From the NCBI RefSeq assembly GCF_043099285.1, contig NZ_CP170723.1:2728001-2792000 (forward strand): DNA of 64,000 nt. Direction: 5' to 3'. The notes under the pieces are model-generated. The model did not search any database, was not told the DNA's origin, and saw only the letters and a list, made by a program, of their open reading frames with translations. Position numbers and translations under genes: made by a program. Numbering within the stretch: position 1 is the stretch's first letter; each line of letters starts with the position of its first letter. This DNA comes from Oryzobacter telluris (GTDB lineage: Bacteria > Actinomycetota > Actinomycetes > Actinomycetales > Dermatophilaceae). Of the stretch, positions 35,820 through 46,745 are shown in pieces.

Positions 35820-37024
35820 GAGGCCTCCTGGGTCGAGGCGGACGATGCCAGGCCGAGGGTCTCGGCGGCACGACGGCGGGCCCACCGGTCGGCGGCGAGC
35901 ACTCCGTCAACGCTCGACGCGTCGTGTTCGCTCCCGTCGTGGTCGGCCACGACGCGCTCGATGGTGTCGACGATGTCGGTGAAGCGGATGTCGCCGTCGT
36001 GGAAGGCGTCGACGCACACCTCGTTGGCGGCGTTGTAGACGGCCGGGAACGTCCCGCCCGCCTCCCCCACCTGGCGCGCGAGGCGCACGGCCGGGAAGGC
36101 GTCGTCGTCGAGGGGGTGGAACTCCCACGACTGGGCGAGCGACCAGTCGCACGGGACGTCGACGTCCTCGAGGCGGTCGGGCCACGACAGTCCGAGGGCG
36201 ATGGGGACGAGCATCCGCGGCGGGCCCAGCTGGGCGATCGTGGAGCCGTCGTGGAACTCGACCATCGAGTGGATCTGCTGCTGCGGGTGCACGACGACGT
36301 CGATCCGGTCGAACGGGACGTCGAAGAGCAGGTGCGCCTCGATGACCTCGAGCCCCTTGTTCACCAGGGTCGCCGAGTTCGTCGTGATGACTCGGCCCAT
36401 CGCGAAGTTCGGGTGGGCCAGGGCCTGCTCGGGCGTGACGTCGGCGAGCTCGGCGCGGCTGCGGCCGCGGAACGGCCCTCCGCTCGCCGTGACGACGAGC
36501 CGGCGCACCTCGAAGGCGCGCCCGCCGCGCAGCGACTGCGCGATCGCGCTGTGCTCGGAGTCGACGGGGACGACCTGGTCGGGTCGCGCCGCGGCCTTGA
36601 CGAGCGGCCCACCGATGATGAGCGACTCCTTGTTGGCCAGGGCCAGCACCGAGCCGGCACCGAGCGCGGCGAGGGTGGGCTCCAGGCCGATCGAGCCGGT
36701 GACGCCGTTGAGGACGACGTCGGCGCCACACGCGGCGGCCACGGTGGCGGCGTCGTCGCCGACGACGACCTCGGGGTGGTGGTCAGGACGCCCGACCTGC
36801 GCCGCGGCGGCGGCCACGGCCGCGCGGACGTCCTCGACGCTGCCGGTGGCCAGGGCGACGAGCGGCACCTGGTGCTCGACCGCCTGGCGGGCCACGAGCG
36901 CGGTGTTGGACCCCGCCGACAGCGCGACGACGCGGAAGCGCCCGGGGTGGGCCGACACGACCTCGAGGGCCTGGGTGCCGATCGATCCGGTGCTGCCGAG
37001 GACGGCGACGGTGCGGGTGCTCAC
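35816..37024 (-). CDS. dxr: 1-deoxy-D-xylulose 5-phosphate reductoisomerase
   Basis: 402 aa. DXR makes MEP from DXP with NADPH, the committed step of the MEP pathway. NADPH motif VAVLGSTGSIGTQALEV is at the N-terminus; NGVTGSIGLEPTLAAL, LANKESLIIGG, PVDSEHSAI and TASGGPFRGR are conserved metal/substrate segments, and HPNFAMGRVITTNSATLVNK is also clear. GTG 37024 (VSTRTVAVLG) is used. The stop overlaps the rip start. Confidence 0.96.
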   Translation of the reverse strand: MSTRTVAVLGSTGSIGTQALEVVSAHPGRFRVVALSAGSNTALVARQAVEHQVPLVALATGSVEDVRAAVAAAAAQVGRPDHHPEVVVGDDAATVAAACGADVVLNGVTGSIGLEPTLAALGAGSVLALANKESLIIGGPLVKAAARPDQVVPVDSEHSAIAQSLRGGRAFEVRRLVVTASGGPFRGRSRAELADVTPEQALAHPNFAMGRVITTNSATLVNKGLEVIEAHLLFDVPFDRIDVVVHPQQQIHSMVEFHDGSTIAQLGPPRMLVPIALGLSWPDRLEDVDVPCDWSLAQSWEFHPLDDDAFPAVRLARQVGEAGGTFPAVYNAANEVCVDAFHDGDIRFTDIVDTIERVVADHDGSEHDASSVDGVLAADRWARRRAAETLGLASSASTQEAS

Positions 37025-37067
37025 CCGTCCATCATCCGCCGTCGGCCGCGCGGGGACACCTCGGGGG

Positions 37068-38123
37068 TCACGTGGTGAAGACCCGCTCCTCGATGAGCTG
37101 CTCGTCGACGACCTTGGCCTCGGGGTGGAAGCGGCCGTGCTCGAAGTCCTTCTGGACCTCCAGCTCGACCTGGCCCAGCCCGTGGCGGTTCTTCTCCACG
37201 GTGATGACGGCCCAGCGGCGGAAGCGCTTGATGCTGCCGAGGTCGTAGACGAGGTGCTCGCGCGAGACCACGTTCTCCTTGCTCGACAGGATGAGGACGA
37301 GGTCGGCCTCGTACGCGAGCGCCGACGAGCCCTTGAGGTCGCGGGTGCGCATGCGGTGCCCGGCACCCAGGCCCTCGCGCTCGGCCGCGGTGATCGCCAT
37401 GATCGGGCAGCCCAGCTCGAGGGACATGTCCTTCAGGCCCTCGGTCACCGTGGTGACGCGCTCGAGCTCGGAGCCGGTCCAGCCGGCGATCGGGATCTTC
37501 TGGAGGTAGTCGACGAGGACCATGGGCGGCTCGCCCGCGGCCTCGGTCACCTCGGTGATGGTGCGGGCGATCTCGTCGGTGGTCGTCGTCTTGTTCGACT
37601 CGTGCAGGTGCATGCGCGGCGAGTACTCCTGCACCGTGGTCAGGGCCTCGACGCCGTACGGCACGCGGGCCATGGCGTGGGCCAGGCCGCGGCGGTCGGG
37701 GTCCTCCGCCTCGAAGACGGCGCGCACCGAGCGGACGTCGGCGGCGGCGGAGTGGTGCTGCCCGGACTCGGAGGCGGCCATGGCGGCCTCGAGCGAGATG
37801 AGGCGCTGGAGCAGGGTCGTGGACTCGTGCTCAAAGGAGAAGACGATGGCGTGGCGGCCGGCGCGGACGGCGTTGCGGACCAGCTGGACGGCCAGCGTCG
37901 TCTTGCCCGCGCCCTCGGTGCCGCCCATGAGGACCAGCTCGCCCGAGCGCAGCCCGCCGTCGAGGGTGGAGTCGAGGAGGTCGAAGCCGGTGGGCCAGAC
38001 CTGGGCGCCGGGGCGCGTGCCGTGGCGCAGGGCCTCGTCGGTCTCCTCGAGGATGTCCTGGATGCTGCGGCGGCGCTCCATGCCGTGCGAGGCCCTGCCC
38101 TCGCCGTAGCTACTGGTGCTCAT
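37068..38123 (-). CDS. Stand-alone DnaB-helicase-C-like (RecA-fold) ATPase
   Basis: 351 aa. Walker A is GGTEGAGKTT (67-76), Walker B MVLVDYLQ (201-208), with FSFEHES after Walker A as in DnaB and an RDLKGSSALAYEADLVLIL segment matching the DnaB C-terminal core. The N-terminal primase-interacting domain of DnaB is absent; instead there are only ~45 residues (RRRSIQDILEETDEALRH). It is therefore not the replicative helicase. Related stand-alone RecA-fold ATPases act in replication, recombination or signalling; the role here is unknown. It stands 70 nt downstream of gabD on the same strand. Confidence 0.78.
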   Translation of the reverse strand: MSTSSYGEGRASHGMERRRSIQDILEETDEALRHGTRPGAQVWPTGFDLLDSTLDGGLRSGELVLMGGTEGAGKTTLAVQLVRNAVRAGRHAIVFSFEHESTTLLQRLISLEAAMAASESGQHHSAAADVRSVRAVFEAEDPDRRGLAHAMARVPYGVEALTTVQEYSPRMHLHESNKTTTTDEIARTITEVTEAAGEPPMVLVDYLQKIPIAGWTGSELERVTTVTEGLKDMSLELGCPIMAITAAEREGLGAGHRMRTRDLKGSSALAYEADLVLILSSKENVVSREHLVYDLGSIKRFRRWAVITVEKNRHGLGQVELEVQKDFEHGRFHPEAKVVDEQLIEERVFTT

Positions 38124-38193
38124 GGGTGCAATGACACCACCCGACGGGCCCGGGCGTCAGCCGATCCGCACAACGGCGTCCGGACGGTGGACC

Positions 38194-39654
38194 TCACGTC
38201 GCCAGCCCGACGTACTTGGTCTCGAGGTACTCGTCGATCCCCTCGAACCCGCCCTCGCGCCCGAAGCCCGACTGCTTGACGCCACCGAACGGCGCCGCGG
38301 GGTTGGACACGATGCCCGTGTTGATGCCGATCATCCCGAACTCCAGGGCCTCGGCCACGCGCAGGACGCGGCGCTGGTCGTTCGTGTACACGTACCCGAC
38401 CAGCCCGTACTCGCTGCTGTTGGCCTTGGCGACCGCGTCGGCCTCGTCGCGGAAGGTGGCGACGGGAGCCACCGGCCCGAAGATCTCCTCGGCCAGGCAG
38501 CGGCTGTCGGCCGGGACGTCGGCGAGCACGGTCGGCTCGTAGAAGAAGCCCTTGCCGGGCACGGGGCCACCGCCGGTGAGGACCGTGGCGCCGCGGCCGA
38601 CCGCGTCCTCGACGAGGGCGTGCACCGAGGACCGCTGCTTCTCGGTGATGAGGGGGCCGACGTCGACGCCCTTCTTGGTGCCCTTGCCGACGACGAGGGC
38701 GCCCATCCGCGTGGCGAGCTTGGCCGAGAACTCCTTGGCCAGCGACTCGTGGACGTAGAACCGGTTGGCGGCGGTGCAGGCCTCGCCGATGTTGCGCATC
38801 TTGGCCAGCATCGCGCCGTCGACCGCGGCGTCGACGTCGGCGTCCTCGAAGACGAGGAAGGGCGCGTTGCCGCCCAGCTCCATCGACAGGCGCAGCAGCT
38901 GCTCGGCCGACTGCTCGACGAGCACCTTGCCGACGCCGGTGGACCCGGTGAACGTCAGCTTGCGCAGGCGGGAGTCGCGGATGAGCGGCTCGCACACCGC
39001 GCCGGAGTGGGTGGTGGTGACGACGTTGAGGACGCCGTCGGGCAGGCCGCACTCCTGGAGGACCTTGGCGAGGAGCAGCATCGTCAGGGGGGTCTCGTGG
39101 GCCGGCTTGACGACCATCGTGCAGCCGGCGGCGATGGCCGGGCCGATCTTGCGGGTGCCCATGGCCAGCGGGAAGTTCCAGGGCGTGATCATCAGCGTGG
39201 GGCCGACCGGCTGCTTCATCGTCAGCAGGCGGGTGGCGCCGTTGGGGGCCACCGAGTAGCGCCCGTGGATGCGCACGGCCTCCTCGGCGAACCAGCGGAA
39301 GAACTCGGCGCCGTAGGTGACCTCGCCCTTGGCCTCGGCGACGGTCTTGCCCATCTCCAGGGTCATCAGCAGGGCGAAGTCCTCGGCGCGGGCGGTGAGC
39401 ACCTCGAAGGCCGAGCGCAGGATCTCGCTGCGGTCGCGGGGCGCGACCTTCGCCCACGACGCCTGCGCCTCGTGCGCGGCGGCGAGGGCGGCCAGGCCGT
39501 CGTCGGGGGTCGCGTCGGCGCAGGTCGCCAGGCGCGCGCCCGTGGCCGGGTCCGTGACGTCGAAGCGCTCTCCCCCGCTCGCCTCGCGCCACGTGCCGCC
39601 GATGAGCAGCCCCGTGGGGACCTCGCCGATGAGTGCCTTCTGGGTCAGGGCCAT
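38194..39654 (-). CDS. gabD: NAD(P)-dependent succinate-semialdehyde dehydrogenase
   Basis: 486 aa, aldehyde dehydrogenase superfamily. It oxidises succinate semialdehyde to succinate, the last step of GABA degradation. ITPWNFPLAMGTRKIGPA, FTGSTGVGK (NAD fold), ELGGNAPFLVFEDADVD (general base Glu) and nucleophile Cys293 in GEACTAANRF are present. The ETPLTMLLLAKV and NTGIVSNPAAPFGGVKQSG patches favour SSADH over other ALDHs. ATG 39654 fits the family start. It is the distal gene of the minus-strand polyamine arm. Confidence 0.87.
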   Translation of the reverse strand: MALTQKALIGEVPTGLLIGGTWREASGGERFDVTDPATGARLATCADATPDDGLAALAAAHEAQASWAKVAPRDRSEILRSAFEVLTARAEDFALLMTLEMGKTVAEAKGEVTYGAEFFRWFAEEAVRIHGRYSVAPNGATRLLTMKQPVGPTLMITPWNFPLAMGTRKIGPAIAAGCTMVVKPAHETPLTMLLLAKVLQECGLPDGVLNVVTTTHSGAVCEPLIRDSRLRKLTFTGSTGVGKVLVEQSAEQLLRLSMELGGNAPFLVFEDADVDAAVDGAMLAKMRNIGEACTAANRFYVHESLAKEFSAKLATRMGALVVGKGTKKGVDVGPLITEKQRSSVHALVEDAVGRGATVLTGGGPVPGKGFFYEPTVLADVPADSRCLAEEIFGPVAPVATFRDEADAVAKANSSEYGLVGYVYTNDQRRVLRVAEALEFGMIGINTGIVSNPAAPFGGVKQSGFGREGGFEGIDEYLETKYVGLAT

Positions 39655-39740
39655 GGTGCTTCCGGTCCTCCGGTGGTGATGGTGGTGAGGGCGTCGTGTC
39701 GACCCTACGCCCGGGTCGACGTGGCGCAGGAGGGGTGCGG

Positions 39741-41024
39741 TCAGCGGTCCTCGAGGCCCCACGGGGAGCCGTAGCCCTCCGGCTTCGGGGCGGCGAGCAG
39801 GTCGAGGAAGGGGACGGCGTCGAACGCCTCGGGGCCGAGGACGCCGGCGCCGGACCAGGTGCCGGCGGCCAGCAGCTCGAGGGCGACCACGGGGTTGACC
39901 GCGGTCTGCCACACGACGCACTGGGCGTCGTAGTCGCGCATCGTGTCGGCGTTGTCGGAGACGTGGAACAGGTAGGTGCGGCGGGGCTGCCCGTCCTTGC
40001 CGGTGCCCGTGACCCACAGGCCCGCGCAGGTCCTCCCCTCCATCCGCGGCCCGATGGTGACGGGGTCCGGGAGGACGGCGGCGACGACGTCGCGCGGGCT
40101 GACCTGCACGCCCTTGACCGACACGGGGTCGGTGCGGTCCAGGCCGAGGGTGTGCAGCGTGCGCAGGATGGAGATCATCTCCTCGCCGAGCCCGTACTTG
40201 AAGGTGACCTTCTTCGCGTCGACCCAGCGGGGCATGAGGAGCACCTCCTCGTGCTCGACGTGGACGCACTCCACGGGCCCGATGCCGCCGGGGAAGTCGA
40301 AGACCTCCGGCTCGCTGAACGGCGGGAGGGTGAAGAAGCCGGCCTCGACGTCGTACCCACCGTCGGCCCCGACCGCCCGGTCCCTCTCCCAGACCACGGG
40401 CGGGTTGAGGCACTCCTCGATGATCGTCCACATCGAGAAGCCGGGGGCGAAGACCTCGTTGCCCTCGTCGTCGCGGATGACGAGGTTGGCGCCGTCGCGG
40501 GTGCCGAGCTCGTCGATCTCGCCGAACAGGTGGTCGGCGGCGTAGCGGGCGAAGACGTCGGACAGTCCCGGCTCCACCCCGATGCCGACGAGCGCGAGCC
40601 GCCCCTCGGCCTCCCACTCCCCCGCCTGCGCGAGCTGGTCGTCGCCGAGCTTGACGCCGACCTTCGCGTACGGCTCGGTGGGGTGGCGCCGCGACAGGCT
40701 CATCGCCATGTCGAGGTAGTCGGCGCCGGCGGCGCGCGCGCCCTCGAAGATCGGCAGGACGAAGCGCGGGTCGACGGCGTTGAAGACGTGCGTCGCCCCG
40801 ACCTCGCGGGCGAGGGCGGCCACGGCGCCGGCGTCGGAGGCGTCGACCTGCGCCGCGCTGAACCGGCTCTCGCCGGCGTGCCGCCCCTCCACCGCCGCGA
40901 CGGTGCGCTCGGCCCGGGTCAGGTCGTAGTCGGCGACGACCCAGGACTCGAAGAACGGACGTTCGGCGGCGATGCGGGCGGCGGCGTCACCGACGCCACC
41001 CGCGCCGACCATGAGCACACGCAT
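39741..41024 (-). CDS. Saccharopine dehydrogenase-family protein, probably polyamine-linked
   Basis: 427 aa. A Rossmann NAD(P) motif VLMVGAGGVGDAAAR opens the protein, followed by VVADYDLTRAERTVAA, THVFNAVDP and YLDMAMSL. The C-terminal catalytic domain has VGIGVEPGLSDVFARYA and FPGGIGPVECVHVEHEE. The superfamily includes saccharopine reductases and carboxy(nor)spermidine dehydrogenase. Its place between potC and gabD, 22 nt from potC, suggests it acts on a polyamine or aminoaldehyde-amino acid adduct; the exact substrate is not known. Lysine catabolism partners are absent here. Confidence 0.75.
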   Translation of the reverse strand: MRVLMVGAGGVGDAAARIAAERPFFESWVVADYDLTRAERTVAAVEGRHAGESRFSAAQVDASDAGAVAALAREVGATHVFNAVDPRFVLPIFEGARAAGADYLDMAMSLSRRHPTEPYAKVGVKLGDDQLAQAGEWEAEGRLALVGIGVEPGLSDVFARYAADHLFGEIDELGTRDGANLVIRDDEGNEVFAPGFSMWTIIEECLNPPVVWERDRAVGADGGYDVEAGFFTLPPFSEPEVFDFPGGIGPVECVHVEHEEVLLMPRWVDAKKVTFKYGLGEEMISILRTLHTLGLDRTDPVSVKGVQVSPRDVVAAVLPDPVTIGPRMEGRTCAGLWVTGTGKDGQPRRTYLFHVSDNADTMRDYDAQCVVWQTAVNPVVALELLAAGTWSGAGVLGPEAFDAVPFLDLLAAPKPEGYGSPWGLEDR

Positions 41025-41046
41025 GTGTAAAGAGACCTCTCAGGTG

Positions 41047-41841
41047 TCAGGCGCGGGCGCGCTCGCGCCGTGTAGCCAGCACCTGGCCGACCACGACGAC
41101 GCCGAGCGCGATGAGGAACATCAGCGTGCCGATGACGTTGACCTGCACCGGCGCACCGCGTTGGGCGGCCCCCCAGACGTACATGGGGAACGTGATCGAG
41201 CTCGGGCTCGCGTTGAAGTTGGTGATGATGTAGTCGTCGAAGCTCAGCGAGAACGCGAGCAGCGCCCCCGCGAGGATGCCCGGGAACGCCAACGGGAACG
41301 TGACCCGCAGGAACGTCTGGACCGGGTTCGCCCCGAGGTCGGCCGCAGCCTCCTCGAGACGGGGGTCGAGCGTGGCGACCCGAGCCTTGACGGCCACGAC
41401 GACGAACGAGATGCAGAACATGATGTGGGCGATGGTGATGGCCAGGCTGCCGGCCGGCACACCCATCATGAGGAAGAGGGTCAGCAGGCTCGAGCCCATG
41501 ACGACCTCCGGTGTGGCCATCGGCATGAAGATCAGCAGGTTGGTCCCCGAGCGGGCCTTGAACCGGTAGCGCCCCAGGGCGAAGGCGATCATGGTGCCGA
41601 GGGCGGTAGCGGTGATCGAGGCGATGAGCCCGATCCGGAGCGAGAGCCCGAGCGACTCGCAGATCCCCTGGGCGCCACACGGGTTGGTCCACGCGTCGAG
41701 CGTGAAGGACTCCCACGTGTAGTTGTAGCGGCCGACCGGGTCGTTGAACGAGAACACCGCCACGACGAGGTTGGGGATCAGCATGTAGACGAGGACGCCC
41801 ACCGAGGCGATGAGCAGCAGGTTGCGCCGGAGCCATGTCAT
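41047..41841 (-). CDS. potC: Polyamine ABC transporter permease (PotC-like)
   Basis: 264 aa, about six membrane helices. The inner-membrane permease signature EEAAADLGANPVQTFLRVTF lies in the EAA loop near residue 165. LLIASVGVLVYMLIPNLVVAV forms the first helix, and the 'FSFND...YNYTWESFTLDAW' periplasmic stretch resembles PotC/YdcV. ATG 41841 is 1 nt after the potB stop; an earlier in-frame codon at 41868 would overlap potB. It partners PotB, PotA and PotD. Confidence 0.88.
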   Translation of the reverse strand: MTWLRRNLLLIASVGVLVYMLIPNLVVAVFSFNDPVGRYNYTWESFTLDAWTNPCGAQGICESLGLSLRIGLIASITATALGTMIAFALGRYRFKARSGTNLLIFMPMATPEVVMGSSLLTLFLMMGVPAGSLAITIAHIMFCISFVVVAVKARVATLDPRLEEAAADLGANPVQTFLRVTFPLAFPGILAGALLAFSLSFDDYIITNFNASPSSITFPMYVWGAAQRGAPVQVNVIGTLMFLIALGVVVVGQVLATRRERARA

Positions 41842-41842
41842 G

Positions 41843-42753
41843 TCAGACCAGCTCCTCGGTGCCGGCACGTCGGACGTAGTACGTCACCAGCGCGAGGATC
41901 ATGAGGAGGAGGACGAAGGACAGGGCCGCGGCGAGCGGGTAGTCGAGCACGCGGAGGAACTGGCTGTCGATGACCTGCCCGATCATCACCGTCTGCGTGT
42001 TCCCGAGGAGCCGCGAGTTGATGAAGTCACCGGTCGCCGGGATGAAGGTCAGCAGCGTTCCGGCGACCACGCCGGGCAGCGAGAGCGGCCAGGTCACGTG
42101 CCGGAAGGCCTGGAACGGGGAGGCATACAGGTCGCCCGCCGCTTCGACGAGACGGGGGTCCAGCCGGTCGAGGGCCGAGAAGAGCGGCAGGATCATGAAG
42201 GGCAGGAAGTTGTACGTCAGCCCGGCGATGACGGCGAACTTCGACGACAGGAGGGTGTCGTTGTTCGTCAGCGTGAGGAACTGGAGCACGTCGGTGATGT
42301 GCAGGGCCTGCGCGACCTCGGCGACCGGCCCCGTGTCCGAGAGGATCGTCCGCCACGCGAGCGTGCGGATGAGGAAGCTCGTGAAGAACGGCGCGATGAC
42401 GAGGACGAGCATGAAGTTCTTCCAGCGTCCGGCCTTCTGCGCCATGTAGTACGACAGAGGGTAGGCCAGCAGCAGCGCGAAGACGGTGGCCGTGGCGGCG
42501 TAGCCGACGGACCGCAGCAGGTGCGGCCAGTAGCGCCCGATGGCATCGGCGTAGATCCCGACGTTCCCGGTGAAGGTGTAGCCGGTCTCGACCGACCCCT
42601 CCTGGAGGGACTGGGAGCCGAGCGTCACCATCGGCACGACGAAGAAGACGAGCAGCCAGAGCAGACCGGGGGCGAGCAGCGCGTATGGAACCCAGTTCGC
42701 GCGGCGCGGAGGCGCCGGTGGGGGCGTCGACACCGCGACGGGCGCGACCGCGG

Positions 42754-42757
<4 letters not shown>
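41843..42757 (-). CDS. potB: Polyamine ABC transporter permease (PotB-like)
   Basis: 304 aa, six membrane helices. LLAPGLLWLLVFFVVPMVTL begins the core, and the EAA loop LVEAAGDLYASPFQAFRHVT is near residue 210. The ATG at 42757 overlaps the potA stop (ATGA). It forms the membrane channel with PotC. Upstream in-frame sequence lies within potA and was excluded. Confidence 0.88.
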
Positions 42758-43877
<1,120 letters not shown>

Positions 43878-43878
<1 letters not shown>

Positions 43879-45122
43879 CAGCTGGACGTGAGGTCGGCGA
43901 AGGCGCGGGCGTAGGTGGTCTCCTCCTCGGCCGAGAGGCCCCGGAAGACCTTGGCCCGGGCGAGGACGTCCGGGGTCGGCACGATGAGCGTGTTGGTGGC
44001 GAGCTCCTCGTCGATCTTGGCCAGGTCGTCCTTGGTGCCCTTGACCGGCGGGATGTAGTTGACCCACGCCTCGACCTCGGCCATGACGCTCGGCTGGTAG
44101 TAGTAGTCGATGAGCTTCTCGGCGTTCTTCTTGTGCTTGGCGAGCGCCGGGATGACGAAGTTGTCGGACCACAGGGTGAAGCCGGCCTGGGGCAGGGCGT
44201 ACTGGACCTTGTCGTTCTCGAACTGCAGCTGGACCACGTCACCCGTCCAGGCGACGCAGGCGGCGATGTCGCCCTTGGTGAGGCCGTCGGTGTAGTCGTT
44301 GCCGGTGAAGCCCTTGAGCTGGCCGGCCTCCTTGGCCTTCTGGATCATCGCGATGGCGGCGTCGAAGTCGTCGGCCGTGAAGCTCGCGGGGTCCTTGCCC
44401 ATCTCGCACAGCACGAGGCCCACGGTGTCGCGCATCTCCGACAGGAGCGTGACCTTGCCCTTGAGGGCGGGGTCGGTGAGGAGCTGGGTCATCGTCTCGA
44501 TCTTCTTGCCGCCGGTGGCGTCGAGGTTGTACGCGATGCCGGCGAAGCCGCTCTGCCACGGGAGGGAGAACTTGCGGCCCGGGTCGAACTCGACGTTCTT
44601 CAGCGAGTCCTCGAGGTTGGCCCTGCCGTTGGGGACGTTGGCGTAGTCGAGCGGCTGCACGTAGCCCTGGCGGATGAGGCGGGCGACCATCCAGTCGGTG
44701 CTGCACCAGACGTCACGGCCGGTGTCCTGGCCACCCTCGAGGAGGGGGCGGACCTTGGCGTAGAACTCGTCGTTGTCGTTGTAGTCCTCGGTGTAGTTGA
44801 CCTTGATCCCAGTCTCCTTGGTGAAGGCGTCCAGGCTGGGTCGGGACTTCTCGTCGTCGGAGACGTCGATGTACTGCGTCCAGTTCGACCAGTTGACGAC
44901 CTTCTCGGTGTCGCTCATGTCCTGGGCGGCCTTGGCGGTGGGAGCCACCGAACCGGTGGCGGACGCCCCCCCGCCCTTCGGCGCGCTGCCGCAGGCGGCG
45001 AGGGCGGCCGTGGCACCGACGCCGAACGCACCGGCCATCAGGGTCCGCCGGGTGGTGAGGCCACGCAGCAGGGCGGCGCGCATGGCGGTGGAGGTCAGGT
45101 CGGGAGTTGGTCGCTCGGCCAT
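43878..45122 (-). CDS. potD: Polyamine-binding lipoprotein (PotD-like)
   Basis: 414 aa. It has a Tat-type signal TTRRTLMAGAFGVGATAALA ending in a lipobox LAACGS with Cys44 as the lipid site, then a Ser/Gly linker. The periplasmic-binding fold includes VNWSNWTQYID (near 85), FTKETGIKVNYTEDYNDND, QSGFAGIAYN and SDNFVIPALAKHKKNAEKLI. 'W..Y.D...... F....GI.V....' is the spermidine/putrescine-binding family pattern. It precedes potA with 1-nt overlap. A short hairpin separates it from the upstream aldehyde dehydrogenase. Confidence 0.9.
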
Positions 45123-45198
45123 GGGGTTCTCCTCGGGAGGTGGTCCGGTGGGTAGGTCCGGGTCGGGGTCGTGGGGTCAGGGTGCAGGACGCGTGTGT

Positions 45199-45215
45199 CC
45201 GGCGTGTTTCGCCGG
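45199..45215 (-). terminator. Small hairpin between aldehyde dehydrogenase and potD
   Basis: CCGGC (45199-45203), loop GTGTTTC, GCCGG (45211-45215), directly after the aldehyde dehydrogenase stop (45216-45218). It is short, so it may attenuate or stabilise rather than end transcription, giving potD its own expression level. Confidence 0.3.
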
Positions 45216-46664
45216 TCAGGACTCGATGTTGGCCATGACGTGCTTGATCCGGGTGTAGTCCTCGAACCCGTACATCGACAGGTCCTTGCCGTACCCGGAC
45301 TTCTTGTAGCCGCCGTGCGGCATCTCGGCGACGAGCGGGATGTGGGTGTTGATCCACACGCAGCCGAAGTCCAGGGCCTTGCTCATCCGCATCGCGCGGC
45401 CGAAGTCCTTGGTCCACACCGAGGACGCGAGGCCGTAGTCGACGCCGTTGGCCCAGCGCAGCGCCTCCGCCTCGTCGGTGAAGCGCTGCACCGTGATGAC
45501 GGGGCCGAAGATCTCGTTCTGGATGGCGTCGTCGTCCTGGCGCAGGCCCGACAGGACCGTGGGCTCGAGGTAGTAGCCGTCACCGAGGTCGGTGCGGCGG
45601 TTGCCTCCCGCGGAGACCGTGGCGTGCGAGGGGAGGTCCTCGATGAAGCCGCTCACCCGGGCGAGCTGGCTCGCGTTGTTCACCGGGCCGAAGAGCGCGT
45701 CCTCGTCGTCGGGGAGGCCGACGGGCGCCGAGCTCCTCGCGTACTCGGCGAGCGCCGCGACGAAGTCGTCGTGGATGCCGGGGGCGGCGAGCACGCGGGT
45801 GGCGGCGGTGCAGTCCTGGCCGGCGTTGAAGTAGCCGGCGATGGCGATGCCCTCGACGGCGGCCTCGATGTCGGCGTCGTCGAAGACGACGACCGGGGCC
45901 TTGCCGCCGAGCTCGAGGTGCACCCGCTTGAGGTTCGGCGCGGCGCTGGCCGCGACCTCGGCGCCGGCCCGGACCGACCCGGTGATGGCCACGAGGCTCG
46001 GGGTGCGGTGCTCGACGAGCAGGCGGCCGGTGTCGCGGTCGCCGGTGACGACGTTGAGCGTGCCGGCCGGGAGGAACTCGGAGGCGAGCTCGGCCAGGCG
46101 CAGGGTGCTCTCGGGGGTGGTGTCGCTCGGCTTGAGGACGACCGTGTTGCCGGCGGCGAGCGCCGGGCCGATCTTCCAGACCGCCATGAGGAGCGGGTAG
46201 TTCCACGGGGTGACCTGGCCGACGACGCCGATCGGCTCGCGGCGGATCCACGAGGTGTGGCCGGCCATGTACTCGCCCGCGGCCTTGCCCTCGAGGACGC
46301 GGGCCGCGCCGGCGAAGAACCGGAGCTGGTCGACCATCGGGGGGATCTCCTCGCTCGCGGTGAGCGCCTTGATCTTCCCGGTGTTCTCGGACTCGAGCGC
46401 GATGAGCTCGTCGGCGTGGGCCTCGATGGCGTCGGCGAACTTCAGCAGGGCCTGCTGGCGCTCGCTCGGCGTGGTGCGGCCCCAGTCGCCGGCGAAGGCC
46501 TGCTCGGCGGCCGCGTAGGCGGCGTCCACGTCCTCGGCGCCGCTCACCGGTGCCGTCGCGACGACGGATCCGGTGGCCGGGTTGACGACGTCGGACGTGG
46601 ATTCGGTACGTGCGTCGGCGTACTCGCCGCCGATGAAGTTGCGAAGAGTGCGAGGACCGCTCAT
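45216..46664 (-). CDS. Aminobutyraldehyde (aminoaldehyde) dehydrogenase
   Basis: 482 aa, ALDH superfamily. It probably oxidises 4-aminobutyraldehyde to GABA. VTPWNYPLLMAVWKIGPALA (cofactor/anchor loop), ITGSVRAGAEVA, ELGGKAPVVVFDDADIEAA and Cys285 in FNAGQDCTAATRV are visible; 'GQDCTAATRV' and 'MPHGGYKKSGYGKDLS' are typical of gamma-aminobutyraldehyde dehydrogenases. ATG 46664 starts MSGPRTLRNFIGGEYAD. It leads the minus-strand arm that includes potDABC, and its promoter faces the Lrp gene across a palindrome. Confidence 0.87.
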   Translation of the reverse strand: MSGPRTLRNFIGGEYADARTESTSDVVNPATGSVVATAPVSGAEDVDAAYAAAEQAFAGDWGRTTPSERQQALLKFADAIEAHADELIALESENTGKIKALTASEEIPPMVDQLRFFAGAARVLEGKAAGEYMAGHTSWIRREPIGVVGQVTPWNYPLLMAVWKIGPALAAGNTVVLKPSDTTPESTLRLAELASEFLPAGTLNVVTGDRDTGRLLVEHRTPSLVAITGSVRAGAEVAASAAPNLKRVHLELGGKAPVVVFDDADIEAAVEGIAIAGYFNAGQDCTAATRVLAAPGIHDDFVAALAEYARSSAPVGLPDDEDALFGPVNNASQLARVSGFIEDLPSHATVSAGGNRRTDLGDGYYLEPTVLSGLRQDDDAIQNEIFGPVITVQRFTDEAEALRWANGVDYGLASSVWTKDFGRAMRMSKALDFGCVWINTHIPLVAEMPHGGYKKSGYGKDLSMYGFEDYTRIKHVMANIES

Positions 46665-46745
46665 GGGCGTGGCTCCCAGGGGTGGTGGTGACGTCAGTGC
46701 AGGTGGACTCTAAACCCGTCGACCGCGAAATCACTAGGGTGCGAC

